DNA from: Eutreptiella sp. 'Long Island Sound 2002'
Lineage: Eukaryota; Euglenozoa; Euglenophyceae; Eutreptiales; Eutreptiaceae
Assembly: GCA_964036045.1 (NCBI GenBank)
Contig: OZ038385.1
Span: forward strand, 61,599,919 to 61,663,918
Direction: 5' to 3'
Length of the DNA stretch: 64,000 bases
Shown: piece by piece, positions 1 through 9,684 of the stretch
How the letters are laid out: every line of letters starts with the position of its first letter
How positions within the stretch are numbered: position 1 is the first letter of the stretch
Notes under the pieces: generated by a model
Seen by the model: only the letters and a program-made list of their open reading frames with translations
Told to the model about the DNA's origin: nothing
The model's database searches: none
Translations under genes and position numbers: made by a program

Positions 1-1408
1 TTCTCCTGCGGCCGGTCTTCCTGTCCCATCTTCCAAGACAGGGCCACAAAATTCCACACTCTGGAGGAACATTTTGCCCTTCTTGGTCCACACACGAGCT
101 TCTCCTGTCGAAGAACTTCGGGAACTTTGCGGACTTGTTCTTCGTGCAACTTCAGGCACTCATCAAAGTTTTTTCCCAACGGCGTGGCAATCAGAAGGTC
201 GTCAATGTAGATGCTGCAGAATTCTTGTAAATCCAGAGACTTGCGCTTCTGAAATAAAATAGACTCCATCATCTTCTGGAACATCGACGGCGCATTCTTC
301 AGACCCATCGGCAGTACAGTCCACTGGACAGTGCCACAGGGCGTGCACATTGCCGTCAAATGCCTATCCTTCTTTCGAAGTGGCATTTGGTGAAAGCCAT
401 GGCGCAAATCCAACACAGTAAAGAGCTTGCCCTTGGCTCTCGCGGCGATCCCCTTCTCGACCAAAGGAAGAGGATGCGCGTCTGGTACCGTGGCGGCATT
501 CAGGGCTCTGTAATCCACCACTGGACGCCAAGCATCTATGCTGGATTGGTCAGCAGGTGGGGGTTTTGGCACAGTAAATGGTGCTGAACACCACTCAGAA
601 CTGATGCAGCCCTCCAACCAACCGAACTCATAGAGATTGCGCTCAATAATCTTTCGCAGGGCATCTGCTTTAGTGCCGTGGAGATAGAATGGACGTTGTT
701 TGTGCACCTTTGAGCCTTGGATTATCTCAATCTTGGCTTCCCCATTTTCACATCGAATTCGGGGGTTTTTCCACAACTTCCCACTCAGCACGTCATCTTT
801 ATAATCTTCGAACACTGCGTCCTTTCTTGCAGATATCTTGTCTCCGTCGACCTGATTCCCACATTTAATCACCGACATTATGTCCACCAATTTGCGAATT
901 GTTGGTCGTTGTCTCATATTCTTGGCCACTTCATTCCAAACTTCTTCGTCGCATTGTTGGCGGATGAAGCTCACCTGAGCTCGCTCCTCCGTGGGATCCC
1001 ACCAATGAAGGGGGTCCACGAATGTCTTGAAAGGATTGTCTGACAAATTCAGCTGCATTCCTGTCAATTCAGGCGAGATTCTTGGAGATTTGTCATCATT
1101 CTTGCTTGAAATCTTGACATTTTTGGCTTGATTCTTGTCTGATGCTGACGAGTTGTAATGGATGGAGGCGTTCTCTTGAGGGACGCCGATTGTCCTTCCC
1201 TCCTTCCGCGACGTTACGTCAGGATTCCGCTCTCGATCGTCTTCATCCACTTCAATTTCGTCGATTCTTGAGGAATTTGAGATGACCTCTTCAGTTCCCA
1301 TTTCACTGTCATCTTGCCAATAATCTCCGAGATTCCCGTCAACTAAGCAAGCCAACGTGCTCCACGAACGCTGTGGCAAGAGTTTGCCATTGTCTTCGCA
1401 ATACAGCT
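1..1408 (-). pseudogene. E1 pol: reverse transcriptase, N-terminal part, frameshifted
   Basis: Reverse transcriptase copies element RNA into DNA. From about 720 down to 130 one frame reads clear Ty3/gypsy motifs: a P-VVDYRALN fingers motif, then FTVLDLRHGFHQMPL with the first catalytic Asp, LPMGLKNAPSMFQ, and the catalytic YIDD box (roughly 200-180). Upstream, 720-1408 is a linker of unknown function. It is broken at least once near 990, where the frame carrying ISPELTGMQLNL stops and the matching protein continues in another frame. A further shift lies near 100-130, after which the good frame reads KKGKMFLQSVEFCG. The copy is therefore probably dead. RNase H and integrase would lie left of the window. 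Confidence 0.8.
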
Positions 1409-2437
1409 TCACTCCCTTGTGAGGTAGCTCGACAATGTCGATTGAAATGTCCAAGATTGTTTTGGCCAATTGGGGACAATTAAAATCGCCTTTGCGCCGG
1501 ATTGCTTCAGCTTCTGCACCAAACGAGGAAAAACGTCGAAGGGCGGATTGATCCAAAGTGGTTCAGACGAGTCCTCACTCCAGGCATCGTCGTAGAACTT
1601 CGGAAATCTTTTATTCTTTTTGTTTGCAAAAGCATCAACTTGCGGACGAAAATTGTGGTTCCTTGCGAAATAATCCACCAGAATGTCCCGCCATTTGTCG
1701 ACTACACAATAGCAAACTGACTTCCACTTCTTGCAGTTCAATGATTCCACCTTTCCTTCGTCGAATTCTTCTTGATTCCCTGTCCATTCCTGCCCATCTT
1801 GCTGAATATGTAGCTTATTTCGCTCCTTGAATTGGTGGATACTCTTGGTATATGGGTGCAGATAATACAGGTCAGACGGGTCGATGGTCGACAGATCTTG
1901 GAGGAAGCATGTCCTGTGTCCCATGGGCGACACACGGTGAGCGTGAAGCCATGGTTGACCCAAGAATAAATCATACTTTATGCTGGCTTCATAGAATTTT
2001 CCAGCAAACCACTCCTCCGTGACCGTCTCTGCCACGCTCCACACAGATTTCTTCACCAATCTGACCGCCAATTCTGCCTCTCTGTCGCCACCGTCAAGGC
2101 GATGTCCGCTCACTCCCTCCAGCTGGACAGGTGTCGAGGACATCTTCGCCTCGTCCTCCTGCAGAAAGCCTCTCCTCACCAGATTGACCTCTGAACCATT
2201 GTCAATCAGACATTTGGCAAGTTTAACCTTACCATCTCTTGTCCTGACCTGGATCCAGCAGACAAACTGGCGCTGCTTGCCTCGCCAGACAGCGCTGAGG
2301 ACCCAGGCAGGGTACAGGAGGCCGGAGGAGCGCGCCAGCCGATCCCAGCAGCGTCCATCCAACGCCCCAACTACCCAGATGGGCTTTGTTTCCTGCCACT
2401 CAACCCCAGTGTTGGGATTTGGGTCAAGTTGGCATCC
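1409..2437 (-). CDS. E1 pol: aspartic protease plus NPPF-motif domain
   Basis: There is no start codon of its own. The frame continues directly from Gag after one TAG at 2438-2440, so a readthrough-type gag-pol junction is possible. About 45-55 residues in lies CLIDNGSEVNLV, matching the retropepsin active-site loop hydrophobic-D-T/S-G with Asn in place of Thr/Ser; cleavage of the polyprotein is the inferred role, and the substitution may mean loss of activity. The C-terminal third reads VDAFANKKNKRF, then LWINPPFDVFPRLVQKL and AILIVPNWPKQSW. This resembles the domain with an N-P-P-F motif seen in DIRS-type elements and related to Dam-like N6-adenine methyltransferases. I know it from memory of the family only; the assignment is tentative. 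Ends at TGA 1409-1411. Confidence 0.6.
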   Translation of the reverse strand, partial: GCQLDPNPNTGVEWQETKPIWVVGALDGRCWDRLARSSGLLYPAWVLSAVWRGKQRQFVCWIQVRTRDGKVKLAKCLIDNGSEVNLVRRGFLQEDEAKMSSTPVQLEGVSGHRLDGGDREAELAVRLVKKSVWSVAETVTEEWFAGKFYEASIKYDLFLGQPWLHAHRVSPMGHRTCFLQDLSTIDPSDLYYLHPYTKSIHQFKERNKLHIQQDGQEWTGNQEEFDEGKVESLNCKKWKSVCYCVVDKWRDILVDYFARNHNFRPQVDAFANKKNKRFPKFYDDAWSEDSSEPLWINPPFDVFPRLVQKLKQSGAKAILIVPNWPKQSWTFQSTLSSYLTRE

Positions 2438-4078
2438 CTATTGCCATTCTTCTTCGACGTTCGGCTGCACGTCCTGTACTTGTCGTCCGTCAACCCATTC
2501 TTCTCCTGCTTCGACGGCATTGACTCCTTTCACACGTCCACGACCACCAAATGACTTTCCACCACCACCTTTCTTACCTCCTTGGCCTTTGTTGTTGGAG
2601 GTGTTGGAATTGGGGTTGGATTCGTTGGATCTGCCCTTGCCTCGACCTCCAGTATCCTTGTTGTTGCCGAAGGTCTTGTTTGCTGGCGTCTCCGTATACA
2701 GTGGGTTGCCATTCACCTTGGAATCATCCTGATTCCCGGACTTTCCTTGTCCCTTTCCACCCTTTTCGCCAGATTTTCCAGCAGATTTTCCACCAGCATC
2801 GGTCCATCTTGAGCAACTTGGATCCCCCCCTTGCTGCGAGTAATCTTTTGGTGTCCGATCTCTGTTCTTTCCTTTGGACTGCCCTTTACCCTTTCCCCTT
2901 CCATGCTGGTCAACATCTCGTGCTCCATCCTTCTGGGGATTTTTGTGAGAATTTCCCTTTCCATCCATTTTGGACTGAATTGTCTTGAGATCTGAGGGCG
3001 GCCACCTGTGATCTGCGGTCGTGTGAGTCGCCGCTCGACCTTCCTTTCCAAGGGCAATGCACACAGAGCATCCCTTCTCACCAACGGCACTGACCTTGCC
3101 TCCGAAGCCTTGTGCATCCTGTGACTTCTGGAGTTCTAAGTTTGCATACTTTCCAAGTTGGTCCCAGATCTGCTCGACTCCATAAGAGAAGATCCACGGT
3201 CGTACCTTCAAAACTGTTCCCTTATACTTCACTTTGCCATCCACCATGCTACAGAAAAACTCCGACTGTTCAGAATCATGGAAACCAACTCTCCATCTGC
3301 CCTCAGGAATAGTGATGTCTTTCAATTCCGTAGCACTGATAGAGTGTAGCAACTCACGAACTGCCATTTTTCCCATAGTCTCCGGCAATCCTCGGACTTC
3401 AACCCAGTTGCCCAGGATCTTTTGGTCCGCCTGAGAGTCCCTGATCTTTTGCTTGGTCTCCGGGGTGAGCTTGCTCAGAAGAATCTTCTTCATCTCGCCT
3501 TCAGAAAGACCTTCTCCCGAGTTCTCCGCCTCTTGCACCAAAAACTCCCAATCTTGCCTTGCAATTTGAATTTCTTCCAGAAACAATTTCTTGATCGCTC
3601 TGAGGTTCTCCAGACGGTTCCTGTAATGATCTTCCGGAAGTCGAGAGCCTTTCTTCTTGAGACTTCGATACAACTCTTCATAAGTCAGGGGATCTCCTTG
3701 ATTCTGCCTTTCCACATAAAGATTATACGTACTTTCTCTGAGTTTGCCAGTCAAACAGTCCATCAACGCGAGAATCCAGAGTTCTTTGTCCAGTTTCTCC
3801 GTCTGCAGCCAAACCATGAACTGCCTCTCCAAAGACGCCCAGTAATTTGGGTGCCCTGAGAACTTCGGCTGCTTCATTACTGAACCCCTAAGCCTCATGT
3901 GCAAAGGATTCAGCAGGTGGTTCAGGTTGAAACCTGTTGATGTGCCAACCGGATTGACAAAAACTGGATTGACGGCAGCGCCTCCCATTGCCTGTGCTTG
4001 CGCAATTGCGGCCGCCAACAACGCCTGGTCCACAGTAGGCTGCACGAACGGCGTTGGTTGTGCTTGATGCGGCCTCAT
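2438..4078 (-). CDS. E1 Gag, main part
   Basis: This is a 546-codon frame. The first third reads a Gag-like core (MKQPKFSGHPNYWASLERQF, then ALMDCLTGKLRESTYNLY) like the capsid region of Ty3/gypsy Gags. The last third is very rich in Lys, Gly, Ser and Asn, a nucleic-acid-binding tail, with one CSVCIALG pair of cysteines but no CCHC knuckle. The capsid would package element RNA in cytoplasmic particles. The frame begins directly after an in-frame TAG (4079-4081), so it is the C-terminal part of a longer Gag and not a separate gene; ATG at 4078 follows the stop immediately. It ends with TAG 2438-2440, followed by GGA, with protease in the same frame. Confidence 0.7.
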   Translation of the reverse strand: MRPHQAQPTPFVQPTVDQALLAAAIAQAQAMGGAAVNPVFVNPVGTSTGFNLNHLLNPLHMRLRGSVMKQPKFSGHPNYWASLERQFMVWLQTEKLDKELWILALMDCLTGKLRESTYNLYVERQNQGDPLTYEELYRSLKKKGSRLPEDHYRNRLENLRAIKKLFLEEIQIARQDWEFLVQEAENSGEGLSEGEMKKILLSKLTPETKQKIRDSQADQKILGNWVEVRGLPETMGKMAVRELLHSISATELKDITIPEGRWRVGFHDSEQSEFFCSMVDGKVKYKGTVLKVRPWIFSYGVEQIWDQLGKYANLELQKSQDAQGFGGKVSAVGEKGCSVCIALGKEGRAATHTTADHRWPPSDLKTIQSKMDGKGNSHKNPQKDGARDVDQHGRGKGKGQSKGKNRDRTPKDYSQQGGDPSCSRWTDAGGKSAGKSGEKGGKGQGKSGNQDDSKVNGNPLYTETPANKTFGNNKDTGGRGKGRSNESNPNSNTSNNKGQGGKKGGGGKSFGGRGRVKGVNAVEAGEEWVDGRQVQDVQPNVEEEWQ

Positions 4079-4669
4079 CTACTTCAATTTCTTCTCCTTT
4101 TCCTCCGTTTTGGCCTCACTTTCCTGCTTTTCTTTGTCCTTCCTCTTCAAGGCCATTGATCTCTCCTTCACGGTGGTCCTTGCTTCTCCATCAATATCAG
4201 CAACAGTACCAACAGACAGTACAGACCTCTCCGACGAAGATTCTTCTCCTTCAGTACCCAGATTGAACCCAATAGGACTTGTAAATCCAGTAGGGGGGAT
4301 ACCAGAAATTCCAGTAAAAGCTGGATGTGAACCAGTAAAAGCTGGGGGTGCCGAAGAATGTGGAACGCCGTAAGGCGTAGATGCAGGTGCAGCTGAGGAG
4401 GTAGGTGCTGGGTGGCTTGCCATTGTAGGCGCTGGTCCGGTGAGCCCAGTAGTGCTCAGATTTTGTACCAGATTTGTAAGCTTCTCCAGCTTCTGCTCCA
4501 TCTCCTTCCACTTGCTGTCGTCATCCCTCTTTTTCCCCTTGGCGGCCTTCTTCAGCTCCTTCACCCTGTCTTCCAGCGACGAAATCTGGCGTCGACAGGA
4601 GCAGTTCTTGGCACACTCGCCACAGGACGGGCATCTCGTACCTTTTCCCTTGCTTCGGACTTCATCAAC
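4079..4669 (-). pseudogene. E1 Gag, middle segment between two in-frame stops
   Basis: The frame is the same as its neighbours on both sides. It is bounded by TGA (4670-4672) upstream and TAG (4079-4081) downstream, and is otherwise open. It starts with a cysteine-dense patch (CPSCGECAKNCSCRR), goes straight into a predicted coiled coil (QISSLEDRVKELKK, then WKEMEQKLEKLTNLVQNL) and ends in a Pro/Ala/Thr/Ser-rich linker and a Lys/Glu-rich charged tail. Oligomerisation of Gag through the coiled coil is an inference. The isolated stops look like point mutations in one long ancestral gag frame, since no frameshift is needed to join the parts. Confidence 0.6.
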
Positions 4670-5611
4670 TCAAGTATCAACACTTGAGTTGGAGTTCGGA
4701 AGCTTCGACAGTTGCTCCCTGGAGAGGTGAGAATGCGTCGAATCACACCTCATTTCGTCAACCTCTTCGTCGTTCGGACCCCAGGCGCCCGATGGACCAG
4801 CGTGCTGACGCACATTCTGGCGTCTCTCCTCGGCGATGATGTCCATCTGCACCATCACGGCAGCCTGGTGGTCGAACTGATCCATCAGCTCTTCCCAGTC
4901 ATCTTGTTCCTGCAATGTGGCGTCAAATCGCAGGCGGCCACTGTCCCTGATGAACTGGCACAACGCCCTGAACCAGTCCCTCAGGCGGCCACGATAGCCC
5001 GCCTCCGCCAGCAGCCAATTCTGGCGGTGCAGGAATTCTTGGTTCCAGATTTTCTGGAAGTGGTTTTCCCAGTAATCACCACTAATTCCAGTATCCGACT
5101 GCTCTCCTTCGCTGCTGCTGTCTTCAAGATCAGGCAAAGCGTGACAGCTGGAACCAGATTCACTCGAGGAGGGAGATTCTCGACCGGGTTTAAGGTTGGG
5201 TGGGGCGTTCACACAACAATCTGCACAAGTATGAACTCCAGGCCAATGTCTATGGCCACAGTAAGGACACTCAGAAGGGTGATCTTCGGTTCGCTGGGGA
5301 GATGCCACGAATGTAACCTCAGGGGGAACACGCAGTGACCCAGAACGAGTAATAGCCCCGCTAAAGTCCGATGATCTAAGGGTGTCCGTGGAGATTCCAG
5401 AAGCAGAGTCATGATTTCCTCTGCTACCATGTAACCGCTGCATAGCGGCGGATCTTTCTTGTGATTGCGAAGCCTGTAGCCTTGATGCCCCAGGGGTCGT
5501 AACGCCCGACACTGCCCCTGATATCTCTGAACCCACATGACCCTCTTCAGACCCATATCCAGCCTCTGGAAGCGACATATGCGAAGCACTTGTAAGTCCA
5601 GTGAACTCCAT
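4670..5611 (-). CDS. E1 Gag, N-terminal segment
   Basis: This is a 313-codon frame starting at ATG 5611, the first ATG after a leader with no long open frame. It carries a CPYCGHRH-x5-HTCADCC cysteine/histidine cluster near residue 115-135, a possible zinc-binding site. An acidic serine-rich linker follows, then a helical part (WLLAEAGYRGRLRDWFRAL). I do not recognise a named domain. It reads in frame into the Gag segments downstream apart from a TGA at 4670, so it is most likely the N-terminus of one long Gag. It may instead be a separate small protein. Confidence 0.55.
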   Translation of the reverse strand: MEFTGLTSASHMSLPEAGYGSEEGHVGSEISGAVSGVTTPGASRLQASQSQERSAAMQRLHGSRGNHDSASGISTDTLRSSDFSGAITRSGSLRVPPEVTFVASPQRTEDHPSECPYCGHRHWPGVHTCADCCVNAPPNLKPGRESPSSSESGSSCHALPDLEDSSSEGEQSDTGISGDYWENHFQKIWNQEFLHRQNWLLAEAGYRGRLRDWFRALCQFIRDSGRLRFDATLQEQDDWEELMDQFDHQAAVMVQMDIIAEERRQNVRQHAGPSGAWGPNDEEVDEMRCDSTHSHLSREQLSKLPNSNSSVDT

Positions 5612-5910
5612 GGTGGAATATGAATAGTCAGAAAACCCGGTCTACAAAAATGGAGCAGACATAGAATCTCAATGCGCATTCATCGCACATAATGACACAA
5701 GGTGAAATCATTCGAAAAAATTTCAATAAATCCGATTGGGAAATCACGAAAGACAAATGGGACTCGACGCGCGCTCACAGGCGACATCTGGCGGCGAACG
5801 GAAAACATGAAAACAAGCGGAAAATTTACTGCACTAATGTACATCTGAGAATCATTGAAATTCTGATCACATTGATGTATAATCTGAGTGCTGTCACTGC
5901 TGCCGTTACA
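5612..5910 (-). other. E1 leader and putative 5' LTR end
   Basis: This is 299 bp of AT-leaning DNA without coding potential, between the E1 start of gag and the point where E2 protease homology resumes. On the minus strand it begins TGTAACGG, a plausible LTR 5' end. I could not place the LTR 3' end or a primer-binding site; the TGGTAGCA(A)GAGGCA site used by families A and B is absent here. Confidence 0.45.
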
Positions 5911-6256
5911 AGGGCGCTTGCAGCGTCAGGGATTGTATCTGGGAGTGCTGCACGAAGAAGTCAGTCCCCAGTACAAAGTCGAAGGCCTCCGTGTCCATCA
6001 CATAGAACCGATGGGCGATAGTTCGGGAGCCCATTGGTATGTCCACTTCACAGTCCCCGCAGCTGTGCACCACATGTGCATCCCCCATTCGTATAGCCCC
6101 GGTGGTCATGGTGTTCTTCAGGCTCCCACAAGGTAAAATGTTCTTGGCCACTATAGATATGGTGGCTCAAGTATCCAGTACCCCCAGGTAATCACGTCCC
6201 CCTAGTCGAATACGTACCCAGAACACCAGGTCCAGGGCCCCATCGGAGCGTCCCCG
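5911..6256 (-). pseudogene. E2 protease remnant
   Basis: It continues in the same frame after the Gag stop TGA (6257-6259), followed by CGG. It matches the E3 protease: IRLGRR-like start, then the active-site loop, which here reads LDT followed by a stop because the Gly codon is changed to TGA. Downstream residues (GSLKNTMTT, DFVLGTDFFVQHSQ) remain recognisable to position 5912, where E1 cuts the element. No protease can be made from this copy without suppression of the extra stop. Confidence 0.75.
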
Positions 6257-7715
6257 TCAGAACTCCGCGGGACAGGTCACCTCGAACCCCTTGTTCCGCA
6301 ATTTGCGGGCCATCCTCATGAGAAGGCTTCTCTTCTTAACGTTGCCGTCATCACCACCTTCATGCTCACGCTTGGCTTCTTGCTCTCGCTGGGCCTGAGT
6401 TTGCGAGCGTTTGGTAGGACCAGACTGCCCTCCAGAGGGCTCGAAGTTCCCCACTGGATTCGGGTTGGGGTTGCCTCCGTTCTTGTCCGGGTTTTTGTTG
6501 TCCTTGTTGGGCTGGCGGTTAGCGCCTCCTCCTCGTCCACCTAGGCTCTTGTCTTGTCCTTTTCCACGTCCTTTCGACTTGCCCTTGGCGGCGTGGTTGC
6601 CGTTGCTCTTGCCACCGCCTTTGCCAGAGCCTTTGCCAGGATCCTCGCCCTCCAGCTTCGCCGACAGGCGCTGCTTGTGGTAGTACTCATCCTCGTAGTG
6701 CTTCCTCTTCCCACAGAAGGCACAGGTGATAGTACACCTGTAGTGATCCGGCAGCTTAGGCTTGGCGCCGGTGTAGGTCTCCTGCCTCTTCCCTTGGACT
6801 ACGAAGCAGTCTCGCTGCTCGCAGTCGGGGGCGTGTTGTAGGTCCCCATGCTCATCTCTGGCGTCACACCAGAAGAGCTCCTTGACATTGTCCATGATAC
6901 GGGCGTGCTTTGGGGTAGTCCTCTGTCCAGGTCTGAGTCCTTGGTACCCTTTCCCATGGCTTCCAGAGCCTCCTCCTCCAGGACGGTAGGCGTTCAGGTG
7001 CTCGTCGCTTTCTTTCTCCAGCGCCAGCTCCAAGAGTAGCACAGACAAATCCTCGTAATTGAGGGCTTCAGCCTTGCGCTCTGCCGTTGACCGGCACTCG
7101 TCCCACAGCTCGCGAGGGAGCTTGGCCACCAACCAGAAAAGCAGGTCGTCGCTGCTGTAGGAACCGGGCGTCAGTCGTCCAGCCCAGTGATCCAGGTCAG
7201 CCAGTAGCTCGGAGACCCTGGCAGGTTTTGGGGGGTTGGGCAGCAGGGCCAGGTTCTGGATCTCGGCCCTGATGGAAAGGTCGGTTTCATAGGTAGGGTA
7301 CTGCCTCTCCAAGGCAACCAACACGTCGGCAAAGGTGGCGGACTTAGTCACGATCTGCTTGACCTGCTTCTCCAGGTACTTGGTCTTGCAGCACTGCAGG
7401 AGCACATCACACTTGACTCGCCCACTAGCATGGGTTTGGCCGGTCATTCGGAGGAACCGGCCAGAATTCTCAGCAAACTCGCTGAGATTTCTGCGTGTGG
7501 ACTCAGGCAAGATGACCACAATCTTGGAGGTGGCACTTGCCTTAGCCTCCTGAGACCTGCGCCCCTCAGGGCGCCGGGTCTTCCTTTTCTTCTTCTTCTT
7601 CCGCCCACTCGGGTTCTGGGGGTTCTTAGGGTCGTCGTCCTCCGGGGGCGAAGCAGAAGTCATAGACAGCGGCTCATCCTCAGAGGGGTCTCCGCCTAGG
7701 TTACTAGAGCCATAG
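6257..7715 (-). CDS. E2 Gag, C-terminal part with damaged zinc knuckle
   Basis: This is Gag of family A: an acidic and Lys-rich N-terminal linker (EDDDPKN, KKKKKRKTRRPEG), a capsid-like core (FAENSGRFLRMTGQTHASG, then KYLEKQVKQIVTKSATFADV), and a Gly/Lys-rich RNA-binding tail. The CCHC knuckle, which binds RNA through zinc, reads CAFCGKRKHYEDEYY: the last cysteine is Tyr, so zinc binding is probably lost. The tail stays open where E3 has a premature stop. It ends in CPAEF and TGA-CGG; the next codons stay in frame with protease. The 5' part of gag is separated from this part by the C1 insertion at 7716. Confidence 0.8.
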
Positions 7716-8466
7716 GTGTAAGGTTTTCGTGCAACCTATATTTTCGCTTTTTTCAGTGTATTTTCCTGATATGTGTGTACAAACTGAAATCGGCTATCTC
7801 AGCACTGTTTTGGACAGTGTTGGTATCAGTGGATCAGGAATTTCTGTAGTTTTACATTCATGGTGTTTTCACCATTTTCTGTACAATAAAACTGTGTTTG
7901 GGTTGGCGACGGCCAGTCCTGAGATCGCGCGCGCCGATCCAGAAATTGTCGCTTTCTGACGATTTTTAAGAGAATTCAATCAGTTTTATTGTTTAGATTA
8001 ATTCTATATCAGTTTTAGACATAAGCGAATGTTACGGCACTATCGCGGCTCTGTTCCGTGCTAGTTTTTTTGACGCAAGTATGCCATGTTCATGAATTTT
8101 TGTAAAATTGTAGGTGTCTTGAATCCTGAAGTTAAGTACACCAAATCACAGCCCATTAGTAGGGCTTTGCATGCATATGCTGATTTGGTTTCCAAACGCG
8201 TCGTTGCACCGGCACCACGCGTTGGGGGGAGACCCATGATCATGTTGTAAATATGCATTGTTTTGCTCATATTTCAATGTTATATGTCCCCTTTTGTTCA
8301 TATCTTCTTAGGACATGAAAGGGACCGTTTCGAAATCACTCCCGTGATTTCGTCGAACACGTAGTATGTTTCCGTCACCTTTTGTGGTTGCATTTGGGGT
8401 GCATTTTTGGGTTATTTGAAGGAAAACTTGGATAAGTTTCAAGGAAAACAAGTTCAAAGTCATTCA
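7716..8466 (+). repeat. C1 direct repeat A1 (5' LTR-like)
   Basis: 751 bp from TGTAAGG to GTCATTCA, nearly identical to 9685-10434. No TGG-type primer-binding site follows: the next bases are TTTCCAAAAATG. Confidence 0.9.
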
Positions 8467-8499
8467 TTTCCAAAAATGAAAAGAATTTCGAAGCGCCCT

Positions 8500-8573
8500 C
8501 GACGACGACGACGATGACGACGACGACGTTGAAGACGACGACCACGACGACGCAAACATCGTCGACGAGATCT
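8500..8573. repeat. GAC/GAT-type trinucleotide microsatellite inside C1
   Basis: An imperfect run of GAC and CGA triplets lies directly downstream of the first direct repeat of C1. It opens all frames locally (poly-Asp or poly-Val on translation) and should not be read as coding. Confidence 0.85.
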
Positions 8574-8780
8574 ATGGAGCAATTGGTAAACCCCAAAATC
8601 ATGTTCAAGAAGGTCCTTGGTGCCTACACCATTTGAGGACCATTAGACTACTTTGAGCCCTATTACAAGGACATTGACGACCAAGGAGACCTTTAGCATC
8701 GCGCTGGGAGTGCGTAGCGCTGAAGAACAAGTTGCAGCGCGATTGTCCCAATGGTGTTTGCGACATGATATTTTTAAATT

Positions 8781-8902
8781 GATTACTCCAGTTGGGTGCC
8801 ATGGACAAAGTGCCATGGACCTTTGGATGGTTCTCAAGATTGATTACTCCAGTTGGGTGCCATGGACAAGGTGCCATGGACCTTTGGATGGTTCTCAAGA
8901 TT
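8781..8902 (+). repeat. 61-bp tandem duplication in C1 carrying a bipartite GTGCCATGGAC motif
   Basis: Two almost identical 61-bp units. Each contains GGTGCCATGGAC, three bases, then GTGCCATGGACC (8795-8821 and 8856-8882). The same bipartite motif occurs in C2 in sense orientation, so it may be a shared cis signal rather than chance. Confidence 0.9.
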
Positions 8903-9498
8903 ATATCATGATCATTGGTGAGTTCTCAACGTCCAGCAAGGATGACAGCGCTGCCCACATCCTGCAGATTACGAAGTGGTCAAGTTGGAAGTCAAAAATA
9001 TGAAGATTTCAGAAAATATAATTCATGGTATGGGCCAAGAAGATTGGTGATCAGAATTGTAATCATAATAACTATGGGCCATGAGAAATGGTCTTATTGG
9101 TTATTTTCGTATTATATTATATGATCAGTGGATGATTTTACAAACTGTGAATATTTTCTGATTTGCTTTGTGTTGTCTTTGGTTTTCGGGTCAGGACATC
9201 TCAGAAGTGCATTTCTTTCCATTGTTGACTATTTTTTATTTTAAATTCTGTGCAGAGGTCATTTTTTTATGATTAATTTCTGTCCAGGATTGCAGAAATT
9301 TTACTGTGATTGAGCCTGGGGGTCAGAGGACCCTATGTGTGAGGCACTTGTGAGTGCCATGAGTGGTGTGTGTGTAGACATGTACATTACATGCGGGTAC
9401 CGGAACCCAGCGGTGCCTCCTAAAATCCCAGGTCCGGGATCAAAGTAAAAATCTGTGTTTTTTTATTGCTCCTCGGCTTATCTTCTTAGACTCAGCCA

Positions 9499-9544
9499 CA
9501 GAAGCACCCATTTTCTGTGGGTGTTTCTGAGCTTGGGAGGGGAG
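9499..9544 (+). promoter_or_regulatory. C1 hairpin plus purine tract before B1
   Basis: A 12-bp stem (9499-9510 with 9518-9529, one G-U pair, 7-nt loop) is followed by GCTTGGGAGGGGAG, which ends where B1 begins with TGTTAACC. The purine run has the form and place of a polypurine tract, the plus-strand primer of LTR elements. Confidence 0.7.
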
Positions 9545-9581
9545 TGTTAACCCGTGGAGCAATTCAGTTGCGTGGTTAACA
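9545..9581 (+). repeat. C1 short repeat B1 (37 bp, perfect 8-bp inverted ends)
   Basis: Starts TGTTAACC and ends GGTTAACA. Its last 31 bases recur (one change) as the extreme 3' end of the element (10435-10465). It looks like a tiny LTR: purine tract on its left, TG...CA ends. Confidence 0.85.
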
Positions 9582-9652
9582 CCCGACCCAAATGCTTTGC
9601 ATTTTTCCCACCAAATTTTGTTGTTGCACTGCACCTTCTTTGTGCTTTTCAG

Positions 9653-9684
9653 CCTGAGATGTGTCTCAGGACTTGGGAGGGGAG
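9653..9684 (+). promoter_or_regulatory. C1 hairpin plus purine tract before A2
   Basis: A 7-bp perfect stem (9653-9659 with 9664-9670, loop TGTG) is followed by ACTTGGGAGGGGAG and then TGTAAGG of A2. It repeats the layout at 9499-9544 with a different stem sequence, so the structure is conserved more than the bases. Confidence 0.75.

Larger units (their letters stand above)
1..5910 (-). mobile_element. E1: partial Ty3/gypsy-type LTR retrotransposon nested in E2
   Basis: Read on the minus strand, this block carries a Gag-like protein, an aspartic protease, a linker domain and the first part of reverse transcriptase, in the gag-pol order of Ty3/gypsy elements; the window edge removes the rest. 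The right boundary is set by comparison with family A: E2 protease sequence stops at 5911 and E1 begins at 5910 with TGTAAC on the minus strand, a typical LTR start. If E1 made a 5-bp target duplication, it should be AGGGC, to be found beyond the left edge. From 5611 to 1409 the frame is open for about 1400 codons except for three isolated stops. E1 is not close to families A and B: its reverse transcriptase has the normal YIDD box and its protease is of a different type. Confidence 0.85.

Noticed and set aside
8605-8898. 97-codon minus-strand frame in C1
   Set aside because: It is a translation of the 61-bp tandem repeat and lies antisense to the element.
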